Positions 1 through 6,850 of a stretch of DNA of 28,205 nt are shown here, piece after piece. The notes below the pieces were generated by a model. It had not been told where the DNA came from. It was given only the letters and a program-made list of their open reading frames with translations, and made no database searches. The first letter of the stretch is position 1. Every line of letters begins with the position of its first letter. A program made the position numbers and the translations under genes. The DNA lies in contig CAZJOD010000028.1 in the NCBI GenBank assembly GCA_964547525.1, forward strand, positions 1 to 28,205, written 5' to 3'. Origin of the DNA: CAZJOD01 sp964547525 (GTDB taxonomy: Bacteria; Bacillota; Clostridia; JAAYHZ01).

Positions 1-306
1 CTGGGATGTCTATTAAAAAATATTAAAAGTATGTTTTTAATAGAATCCGGACTCATAGGTTTCATGGGGGGTGTGGTAGGTATTTTGTTTAGTATAGGTG
101 CGTCTTTTGCATTAAATAAATTCCTTGCACCTGCTATGATGGGACAGATGGGATATGGATATGGAGCTGAAAAAATATCTATAATTCCATTGTGGTTAAT
201 GCTTGCCGTATTAGTATTTTCTACCTTTGTAGGTTTGGTTTCAGGCTACTCACCGGCAAGACGTGCAATGAAATTAAGTGTTCTAAATGCAATTAGAACG
301 GAATAA
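1..306 (+). CDS. ABC transporter permease, FtsX/MacB type (3' end only)
   Basis: The reading frame is open from the first base of the window, so this is the last 101 codons of a longer gene. It encodes two hydrophobic segments, one around MFLIESGLIGFMGGVVG and one around LWLMLAVLVFSTFVGLVSG. It ends in GYSPARRAMKLSVLNAIR, which matches the C-terminal signature of FtsX/MacB-type permeases (G-x-x-PA-xx-A-x-x-x-x-x-x-AIR). The LGCLLKNI...FLIESGLIG stretch fits the cytoplasmic turn before the third transmembrane helix of this family. Such permeases pair with an ABC ATPase to move lipoproteins, peptides or antibiotics, or to transmit mechanical force to cell-wall hydrolases. The substrate cannot be told from this fragment. 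The ATPase and the rest of the permease should lie to the left. Confidence 0.85.
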   Translation: MGCLLKNIKSMFLIESGLIGFMGGVVGILFSIGASFALNKFLAPAMMGQMGYGYGAEKISIIPLWLMLAVLVFSTFVGLVSGYSPARRAMKLSVLNAIRTE

Positions 307-379
307 TAAAAATATTAATAGTTAAATTAGATCGGTAGAATTAGATCTTTATTTAAACTACAATCTTAAATTACATTAT

Positions 380-417
380 ATGCTATAATCGATATAGTAT
401 GGTATCGATTATAGCAT
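380..417. promoter_or_regulatory. Perfect 15-bp inverted repeat overlapping an extended -10
   Basis: ATGCTATAATCGATA (380-394) is followed after 8 nt by its exact reverse complement (403-417). The left arm contains TGCTATAAT (381-389), an extended -10 sequence, and by symmetry the right arm has the same motif on the minus strand. No recognisable -35 precedes it. It sits 63 bp before the sulfatase start codon and 73 bp after the ABC permease stop. It could be an operator overlapping the sulfatase promoter, or the stem of a terminator for the ABC operon. The following bases are AT-rich but not a clean T run, so the operator reading seems slightly better. Confidence 0.45.
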
Positions 418-455
418 TATTATATTCTATAATAAATTGATAGGAGCTGAACTTT

Positions 456-1907
456 ATGAAAAAGCCTAATATTTTGTTTATCTTATCTGACGATCAAGGT
501 CCTTGGGCATTAGGTTGTGCAGGGACACCGGAATTGATTACACCGAATATCGACAAACTTGCCTCGGAAGGTATGCGCTGTACGAACTTTTTTTGTGCAT
601 CTCCGGTATGCTCTCCGGCAAGAGCGTCAATACTTACAGGAACAATACCTTCAAAACATGGTGTTTTGGATTGGATCGCAGCCGGGAGTATGGAAGGTGA
701 CTTAAAAGATAGTGTTATATATAATGATAAAGATAAAAACGAACCGATACAATATTTGAAAGGTTTTATTTCTTATACTGATATTTTAGCCCAAAATGGG
801 TATATATGCGGTTTAAGTGGTAAATGGCACTTAGGTGACAGTTTCACACCTCAAATGTCTTTAAAGAGTAATTATGTATGCCAATTTGGAGGAGGCAGCT
901 ATTACAACCACCCGGTTATAAAAGACGGTGTACCGTGTTTGGAACCGAAATACCTTACCGACGCTATAACCGACAATGCAATAGAGTTTATAGAAGAAAA
1001 TGCCACCCGGCAGAATCCGTTTTATTTATCAGTGCATTATACAGCACCACATACACCGTGGATAAATAACCATCCTAAAGAATTTGTAGAAATGTACGAC
1101 AATTGTATTTTCTCCTCATTACCCGTGACTGCTTTGAAAAAAAGCAGCATGTGGCCGCAAGAGTTAGTAGCAGGTACAGACGAGTGGAAAGAAAACCTTA
1201 AAGGTTACTTTGCATCCATTACAGCTATGGATATGAATATTGGTAGAATTGTAGATATATTAAAACTTTTAGGTATCTATGACAACACGCTCATTGTTTT
1301 TACCTCTGATAATGGTTTTAATTGTGGTCATCATGGTATATGGGGAAAAGGTAACGGAACTTTTCCATTGAATATGTATGATGAATCGGTTAAAGTTCCG
1401 GCTGTGTTTTGTCATAAAGGGGTAATCAAGCATAATATATGTGAAAATTTACTTAGTGCATATGACATTATGCCTACATTGCTTGATTATGTAGGCATAA
1501 AAATACCCGGGGATGAGAAAAGGCCGGGGAAGAGTTTTGTTTATCTGTTAAAAGGGGAAGAATATGAGTATAGAGAAAATGTAGTCATATTTGATGAATA
1601 CGGACCGGTACGTATGATAAGATCAAAAAAATGGAAATATATTCACCGATACAGTTACGGACCTCATGAACTATATGATTTAGAGAATGATCCGGGTGAA
1701 GATAACAACTTGATAGATAAGACCGATTATATTAAAATTACCTTGCAGATGCGAAGTAATCTTTTTAAATGGTTCGATAAATATGCCGATCCTATAAACG
1801 ACGGTTCAAAACATGGAGTTACAGGTTTAGGTCAAACAAGTTTAAGCACAGGTATAAATCCCTGGAGAACAAGCGAAGAGATAAAAAAAAGAATAAACAA
1901 GTTATAA
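456..1907 (+). CDS. S1-family (Cys-type) sulfatase, no signal peptide
   Basis: This is a 483-residue member of the alkaline-phosphatase-like S1 sulfatase family (PF00884), which hydrolyses sulfate esters on glycans or small molecules. The core signature CSPARASILTG is present, with C52 as the residue converted to formylglycine by a sulfatase-maturing enzyme (C-x-P-x-R). Other family landmarks are the metal ligands D12-D13 near the start, GKWHLG (K123, H125), and TSDNG (D285-N286) followed by GHHGIWGK. The start is set by AGGAG at 442-446. There is no signal peptide, so the enzyme should be cytoplasmic, which suggests imported sulfated sugars or choline sulfate-like compounds rather than intact polysaccharide. 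No maturase gene is in the window. The exact substrate cannot be assigned from sequence alone. Confidence 0.93.
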   Translation: MKKPNILFILSDDQGPWALGCAGTPELITPNIDKLASEGMRCTNFFCASPVCSPARASILTGTIPSKHGVLDWIAAGSMEGDLKDSVIYNDKDKNEPIQYLKGFISYTDILAQNGYICGLSGKWHLGDSFTPQMSLKSNYVCQFGGGSYYNHPVIKDGVPCLEPKYLTDAITDNAIEFIEENATRQNPFYLSVHYTAPHTPWINNHPKEFVEMYDNCIFSSLPVTALKKSSMWPQELVAGTDEWKENLKGYFASITAMDMNIGRIVDILKLLGIYDNTLIVFTSDNGFNCGHHGIWGKGNGTFPLNMYDESVKVPAVFCHKGVIKHNICENLLSAYDIMPTLLDYVGIKIPGDEKRPGKSFVYLLKGEEYEYRENVVIFDEYGPVRMIRSKKWKYIHRYSYGPHELYDLENDPGEDNNLIDKTDYIKITLQMRSNLFKWFDKYADPINDGSKHGVTGLGQTSLSTGINPWRTSEEIKKRINKL

Positions 1908-1977
1908 CATTTGCTGAAATCATATAAATCTTTAACATCCCAAAATATCTCACTTTTTTTTATTATTAATGGAACTT

Positions 1978-2003
1978 TTGAAAATATCATTCGTCTATAT
2001 AAT
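1978..2003 (+). promoter_or_regulatory. Possible promoter of the PrcB-domain lipoprotein gene
   Basis: A perfect TATAAT lies at 1998-2003, 39 bp before the start codon. A TTGAAA at 1978-1983 is only 14 bp away, too short for a standard spacer, so the -35 is uncertain. The gene's ribosome binding site (AAGGAAGG) follows. Confidence 0.35.
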
Positions 2004-2042
2004 TAAAAGATATAAAAGAAAGAAAAGGAAGGTATTAAGGGT

Positions 2043-2552
2043 ATGAAAAAAATATTATCGATCATGGTAGTACTAATATTGGTAACATCCGTATTATTAA
2101 CCGGATGTTCGTCGGAGGTGGCTTCTGCGGACGACAATCAAAATCGTGAGACTGATATTCAAAATAATAACGGTAATAAGGGGATTACCGTAAACAAAAT
2201 TAATTTTGAAACTATATCCGATTCATCGACTTTGTCGCAGGAAATTCAAAACGCCATTGAAAACTTAAAAACCAATAAAGGTTATACTTTTTTTGAACAT
2301 GACGGCGGATATATTCTAGTTGTTTTTATGGGGGAAAAAAGCAGCGGTGGATATAGTATAGATGTAATATCCGTTGAAGATAATGAAGGACGCACAAATG
2401 TCACTGTTAAAGAAACGGCACCTGCTAAGGGTGATATGGTTATAACAGCCATGACCTATCCATATGCGGTTATCACTATGAAAGGTGTTACCGATAACTT
2501 TGCAGTAACAAATTCAGACGGGGAAAGCTTTAAATTATTAACTACCAAATAA
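2043..2552 (+). CDS. Lipoprotein with PrcB-type C-terminal domain
   Basis: This is a 169-residue secreted lipoprotein. The N-terminus (MKKILSIMVVLILVTSVLLTGC) is a signal peptide with lipobox LLTGC. A low-complexity, Asn/Asp-rich linker follows to about residue 50. Residues from about 85 to the end match the PrcB C-terminal domain: VVFMGEKSSGGYSIDV, then VTVKETAPAKGDMV, then TYPYAVITM. In Treponema denticola, PrcB is a lipoprotein that binds and stabilises the PrtP protease complex. In Firmicutes the domain occurs in many small lipoproteins with no assigned role. The gene is monocistronic, with AAGGAAGG upstream and a strong terminator immediately after. Function here is not established. The domain assignment is quite sure. 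Confidence 0.85.
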   Translation: MKKILSIMVVLILVTSVLLTGCSSEVASADDNQNRETDIQNNNGNKGITVNKINFETISDSSTLSQEIQNAIENLKTNKGYTFFEHDGGYILVVFMGEKSSGGYSIDVISVEDNEGRTNVTVKETAPAKGDMVITAMTYPYAVITMKGVTDNFAVTNSDGESFKLLTTK

Positions 2553-2583
2553 GTCGACACACTAACTTCTTATACTACTCATT

Positions 2584-2615
2584 GCTCTTTTCATTTATAG
2601 AAAAGAGCTTTTTTT
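2584..2615 (+). terminator. Intrinsic terminator of the PrcB-domain gene
   Basis: GCTCTTTTC pairs with GAAAAGAGC around a 7-nt loop (2584-2608), followed by seven Ts (2609-2615). It lies 31 bp after the stop codon. A two-hairpin repeat element starts a few bases further on. Confidence 0.9.
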
Positions 2616-2619
2616 ATTA

Positions 2620-2699
2620 AACAGGATACATTTTTAAAACTTGATTTTAAAAATGTATGCCGGCCCGGGGACGCTCGATGCGACCACGGGTCTTATTAA
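2620..2699 (+). repeat. Two-hairpin dispersed repeat, copy 1
   Basis: This ~80-bp segment matches the reverse complement of 25673-25751 at about 68 of 80 positions (hand alignment). Module I is a near-perfect hairpin: ATACATTTTTAAAA and TTTTAAAAATGTAT around a short loop. Module II is GC-rich: GGCCCG pairs with CGGGTC around an inner CGC-TCGAT-GCG hairpin. Differences between the two copies keep the stems (G-T wobble versus A-T in the outer stem, GCG versus GTG in the inner one), which suggests structure matters. The direct repeat TTATTAAA flanks it (2614-2621 and 2693-2700), possibly a target duplication, but the region is AT-rich. It contains no ORF of note. It may be a small non-autonomous mobile element or a structured RNA. 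Confidence 0.75.
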
Positions 2700-2707
2700 A
2701 TTTTATA

Positions 2708-2752
2708 TTAATGCACAGGTTTATGAAATAATTAAAAAAACCTGTGCATTAA
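2708..2752 (-). terminator. Long perfect hairpin downstream of the Kelch gene
   Basis: Perfect 15-bp arms (2708-2722 and 2738-2752, containing TGCACAGGTTT and its complement) enclose a 15-nt loop. The hairpin begins 18 bp past the stop codon of the leftward Kelch gene, so it is well placed to end that transcript. The sequence after it on the minus strand is only AT-rich, not a proper T run. It is therefore a hairpin of terminator-like position and imperfect terminator form. Confidence 0.55.
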
Positions 2753-2769
2753 ATATAGATACTTATATT

Positions 2770-4249
2770 CTAGCCTAAAGTCATAATATGCAGTTCATAT
2801 TCTTGACGCACAGCTTCACCGGAATCATCAAATGCTTCTATTATTATGTTTTCAATTGTTTCTTTTTCAGCTACACCGGATACATATCCTGTTTTTTCAT
2901 CTATAGTAAGCCATTGCGGTGGGTTTATCAACTTGTATCTAGCTTTTTGACCACTCTTTGAGAAATCTGCAAACGCTTTATATTCATAAAGGCAATCTGC
3001 GTAACCTTCAAAAACCGGTTGTGATAAAAAGCTTAAGCCGTTTATTTTTAATTTCCAGACATCATTTTTTAGCGGCCAAATCATACCGGCCATTAGATAC
3101 AATGTATCATTTAAAATCATTGCGGAAGCTTCATGCCTATCTTCCCAAACAGGGGCGGGGAGAGATACGGGTACATCTCCGCTGCTACGTTTCCAGCTGT
3201 TTGCATGTTGTTTAAATTCAATCCATTCTATACCGTCGGTTGAATACCAGACATCACCGAAGTGCCGGCTCTCCGGTTCGGATCGATATCCTGCCATAAT
3301 CCACATACGATTTTGATAAACAACTGTAGAACCCCAAATTCTAGGCGGCCAAGGTGAGTGAGAAGTAACCCTATCCCAATTTACACCGTCCGATGTGCAC
3401 CAAACATCATTATATGCAATAAATGGGAAATAGGACGCCCCCATAACACCACCGCCGAACAGCCACATCTTGTCTTTATATACTAAAATAGTATTATTTA
3501 TCGCCCTTTTACACCAAGGCGCATGCTTTGATTCAAGTTTCCAATCGATTCCGTTTTCAGACGACCAAACATCATTATATATTGTTTTATCTTTTACACC
3601 ACCCATTATCCACATTTTACCTTTAAAAACCGTACCTCCCATATGTCTTCTTCCGAGAAAAGGAGCTTTGTCGGTTACAACATCCCATGTCTCGCCGTCA
3701 ACGGTTGAATATAAAACACCTGCTACATCGATAACATGAATTTTATTATTAAAAACATATGTGACAGGAATATCAACACCTACCTTTGAGGGAACATCCT
3801 TGTGTNNNNNNNNNNTCACTAACCGTTTCGGGGATATATCCACCAAAAAGCCACATGCGGTTATTATAAACTAATTCACCTGCAGAATCCCTGGGGCACC
3901 AAGGTGCGTGATCTAAAACTTGTACCCATTTCGGCGACGGATATGCTCTGAAGATTCTTAATTCGGTATCACGTTTTGTTGAACCGTCAGGGGAAATAAC
4001 AGTTATACTGAATATATTTCTGCCCGCTTTTAAAGGGTATATATCACTTTTTTCACCCGGGGCAAGTAATTTACCACAAATAAAAAATTTTGCACCTTGC
4101 TCTGTAGTGGCTTCAAAAGATATATTTTCTATACCGTTTTCCAAATAGGTGTAAGCATATTTATTACGAGCCATTGGAATCATCTTAATCTCACCGAAAG
4201 AGCCGAATGCTGTCAGTTTTTTTATTTCCGTACCGGTCTTAATATCCAT
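2770..4249 (-). CDS. Kelch-repeat beta-propeller protein with flanking Ig-like domains (interrupted by assembly gap)
   Basis: One gene, read as two frames because ten Ns (3806-3815) mark a gap of unknown true size. The start is ATG at 4249 with AAGGAG upstream. Residues 1-105 resemble a cadherin-like beta-sandwich domain, including YPLKAGRNIFSITVISPDG. Several Kelch-type blades follow, each with a W/GG turn and a DVW-x(3)-G-x-W strand, such as NRMWLFGG, GKMWIMGG, DKMWLFGG and YNDVWCTSDGVNW. The last ~85 residues look like a putative Ig (He_PIG-like) domain, including PPQWLTIDEKTGYVSG. No signal peptide or anchor is visible. Such propellers are often binding modules, and the ligand is unknown. 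The two halves join in the right order (blade 1, gap, blade 2), which argues against a pseudogene. The frame offset equals what an arbitrary 10-N placeholder would give. Confidence 0.8.
3806..3815. other. Assembly gap (10 Ns)
   Basis: Ten consecutive Ns inside the Kelch gene. The reading frames on the two sides differ by one, so the N count does not reflect the real length. Repeated Kelch blades are a plausible cause of the assembly break. Confidence 0.98.
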
Positions 4250-4527
4250 ATTAAATTCACTCCTTACTCTTAAATAAAATATCCGATGTGTATGGATATT
4301 TTTCTATGTTTTAACATGATTGTCGCATATGTGCCGGAATTATTCAAGAGCTTTTAAGCATCATTGTTATTTTAAATTATAAGTTGATTCTATTGCAAAA
4401 GGAGTTATTACGGTAAAATTACGTGTATGATAATTATGACAATCTATTAATCTTGGTATGAATGATTTTTATGAGAATATAAATTAAATATTATCATAAT
4501 AAAAAATAAACGGCTTGGTGAATAAAA
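4250..4527. other. Divergent intergenic region, no gene seen
   Basis: This 278-bp AT-rich stretch lies between the leftward Kelch gene and the rightward HXXEE-type gene, so it must hold both promoters. No ORF, RNA gene or convincing -35/-10 pair was recognised. The ribosome binding site of the Kelch gene (AAGGAG on the minus strand) lies at its left edge. That of the HXXEE gene is weak (GGTG, about 8 bp before the ATG). Confidence 0.6.
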
Positions 4528-5049
4528 ATGATAAATATTAGTGAAAATACATTATTTTGGTTGTTTCCAATCATATTTATGATTCATAGATTTGAAGATT
4601 TAATTATAATGCCCGAGTATTCAAAAAATCGATTTGATGATTTTATATTCAAAACTACCGGAGACAAGATGAAAAGGATAAGATCATTATCTTTGGTTCC
4701 AAAATCATTATATATTACTGTAGCTGCAATAGAATTCATATTTATATCCGTTATAACTTTGATTTCCACCGAAACCGGGAAATTTAATTTTTTTACAGTC
4801 ATTAATATACTTTTATTCATACATGTTTACATTCATATTAGTATGAGTGTCGGCTTAAAAAAGTTAACTCCCGGTTTTATTACGGCAGTTGTCTTAATTA
4901 TACCATATGAATTAAAGCTGTTATGGTACATGCTAAGAAATATGGATTTACAGGGAAAAACGATATTATTATACCTGTGCGTCATTTTAATTATATATCC
5001 GCCGGTGTATAACATACTATATATATGGAAATACGGCAAATCCAAATAA
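4528..5049 (+). CDS. Small polytopic membrane protein, HXXEE-like
   Basis: This is a 173-residue, very hydrophobic protein with about four to five transmembrane segments. The first helix contains FPIIFMIHRFEDL, a H-x-x-E-D variant (H20, E23, D24) of the H-x-x-E-E signature that names the HXXEE family. A later segment, HVYIHISMSVGLKKLTPGFITAVVLIIPY, also looks like that family's conserved region, with a TPG turn before the last helices. The family's biochemical role is unknown. The conserved acidic and His residues in the membrane suggest metal or proton chemistry, but that is inference. It stands alone between a leftward Kelch gene and the convergent PQQ-like genes, and stops only 39 bp from the convergent gene's stop. 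Confidence 0.65.
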   Translation: MINISENTLFWLFPIIFMIHRFEDLIIMPEYSKNRFDDFIFKTTGDKMKRIRSLSLVPKSLYITVAAIEFIFISVITLISTETGKFNFFTVINILLFIHVYIHISMSVGLKKLTPGFITAVVLIIPYELKLLWYMLRNMDLQGKTILLYLCVILIIYPPVYNILYIWKYGKSK

Positions 5050-5088
5050 TTTAAAATGTATAAAGGTTACCGATAATTTTATATGCAA

Positions 5089-6819
5089 CTATTTAATACG
5101 AACACCGAAGATTTGTTGTCCTCGTGTACCTATAACTATCATATCGTTAAATGCGGCAGGGGAGCCTTCCATATTGGCACCTAAAAATATACTGTCAAGA
5201 GTTTCACCGGTCAAACCGTCAATTAACCTCATATAACCACCGGAATCACATACTATTAAATATCCGTTACCTTGATAATCATAGATTGCCAAAGGAGAGC
5301 TCCAGCAATAATAACCTAATGTTTTTTCCCATATTGTCTCACCTGTATCCTTATCGAATGCGTATAAGATCCCTCCCCAGGGATTATCCGATGTACGTGC
5401 AATATTAAAATATATTATATTAGAGATTTTAAATTCACCTGAAACAGGCGAAGCTAAAGCTCCACCGTTTACATCCGGATCATATAAACATTGTATGGAA
5501 TTTTCCCATATTAATTTTCCTGTTAATGCATTGAACTTTCGCATGTATGCGAGGCCGCCTTTTCTTTGGATATCAACCTCACATGCCGTATAAAGATATA
5601 CTTCATCTTCTGATATTTCTTCAATTATTATTGTACTGTCCGAATCGTCTTTTACATTATATATCCAAACAGGTTTAAGAGTATTGATATCTAAACATTG
5701 AAGCAATCCGGAATTGTCTGTAAAGTAAATCAGGTTTTTATAAGCTGCCGGAGAATTCTCAACTCCTATTGTAGTATAATAGGGAGATTTATATCGAAAA
5801 TTTGAATATTGCGGTGATATGGAGATAGTGCCTTTAGATTGATCATAGGTAGTATTCAATTTAGCGGTATATATGATACCGTTTTCTCCACATTGAATCA
5901 TAGTATCGGTATTAGCATCAATCAAAGGGCTAGAGTCAAAAGCCCCCCAAATTCTGTATGCAAAGGGGTCGTTACCGGATATATAATGTAGCAAGGATTG
6001 ATCTGTCAGACTGAAAATTCTGAATTTAAAATCAGAATAAACTCCTTTGTTTGAATTGATACCTTGACCTGCGAATAATAACGGAAAGCCCCTCGGATCA
6101 ACAGCAACACTACCTTTCATAGAAAAGCCGGTATTAATCGGTGGTCTCGTATTTTGACCGTCGTCAAGATCGAGAAAATATATTTTACCGTCAAGCGTTC
6201 CGTATATGACTTCAATAAGATCTGTTTTTTCTTTCTTGTCGCTAACTATATTCATAATTTTTTTTGTTTCTTCCGGCCATTTAACTATTACCGGCTGTCC
6301 TGTCCAGCCGACACCTGTCCAAGTATCAATTGCCCCTATGGATTTGTCCCATACTATCTCCAGTTTTTTTTCTTTTATATCTGATAAACCGTATGAGGAT
6401 GTATTTCTATAATTATTGCCTCTAAACGTAGTGATTCCCTCCACAGAATTATAGTATTGTGGCGATGGAAACGATATGGTATAACTTCTTTGGTATTCAG
6501 GCACTAATTGTCCTTTGTTAATTATTGAATAAGAATAACCTGAATGCGAAGCTACTGTTGAAGTATTTTCAATTATCAAATTGCTAATATTGACAGGTTC
6601 GGTATCAACCTTATTTTTGGTTAAACTTATAAATCTGATAGAAAAAGGAATTATATCAGATTTGGCTGAAGGATATAATTCGTTGTCGTATATGTATTTT
6701 AAACCTGTTCTGTTGTCACTATATTCGATACCGATATGCTCGAGATACTCCACATGAGCACAAGAAAACAGTAATATCAAAGAAAAAAAGATAATACACT
6801 TAATTACTTTATTTTTCAT
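5089..6819 (-). CDS. PQQ-like beta-propeller lipoprotein (paralog 2 of tandem pair)
   Basis: This is a 576-residue lipoprotein. The ATG at 6819 is chosen over an upstream in-frame ATG (6900) because it follows AAAGGA. It also opens directly into a signal peptide (MKNKVIKCIIFFSLILLFSC, lipobox LLFSC), whereas the longer form would bury it and overlap the neighbouring gene. Most of the mature protein is a PQQ-like (quinoprotein/BamB-type) propeller, shown by repeats ending in phrases such as ALTGKLIWE, KDTGETIWE and GLTGETLDS. It is homologous over nearly its whole length to the upstream gene, sharing IDTWTGVGWTGQP exactly, plus GAFDS and ENGIIYTA. No PQQ-dependent dehydrogenase catalytic residues were recognised, so a binding or scaffold role at the cell surface is likelier than catalysis. 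It is the second gene of an operon, 31 bp after its paralog. Confidence 0.88.
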   Translation of the reverse strand: MKNKVIKCIIFFSLILLFSCAHVEYLEHIGIEYSDNRTGLKYIYDNELYPSAKSDIIPFSIRFISLTKNKVDTEPVNISNLIIENTSTVASHSGYSYSIINKGQLVPEYQRSYTISFPSPQYYNSVEGITTFRGNNYRNTSSYGLSDIKEKKLEIVWDKSIGAIDTWTGVGWTGQPVIVKWPEETKKIMNIVSDKKEKTDLIEVIYGTLDGKIYFLDLDDGQNTRPPINTGFSMKGSVAVDPRGFPLLFAGQGINSNKGVYSDFKFRIFSLTDQSLLHYISGNDPFAYRIWGAFDSSPLIDANTDTMIQCGENGIIYTAKLNTTYDQSKGTISISPQYSNFRYKSPYYTTIGVENSPAAYKNLIYFTDNSGLLQCLDINTLKPVWIYNVKDDSDSTIIIEEISEDEVYLYTACEVDIQRKGGLAYMRKFNALTGKLIWENSIQCLYDPDVNGGALASPVSGEFKISNIIYFNIARTSDNPWGGILYAFDKDTGETIWEKTLGYYCWSSPLAIYDYQGNGYLIVCDSGGYMRLIDGLTGETLDSIFLGANMEGSPAAFNDMIVIGTRGQQIFGVRIK

Positions 6820-6850
6820 ATCTATCCTTTCGTTTAGAATCAAATGCAAA

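Noticed and set aside
2620..2699. Group II intron remnant (domain V) at the terminator-adjacent repeat
   Set aside because: Position after a terminator fits group IIC introns, but the GC hairpin lacks the domain V catalytic AGC triad and its usual 34-nt form, and no reverse transcriptase is present.
2770..4249. Two separate Kelch genes or a frameshifted pseudogene
   Set aside because: The break falls exactly on a ten-N gap and the blades continue in order across it, so a placeholder gap explains the frame change.
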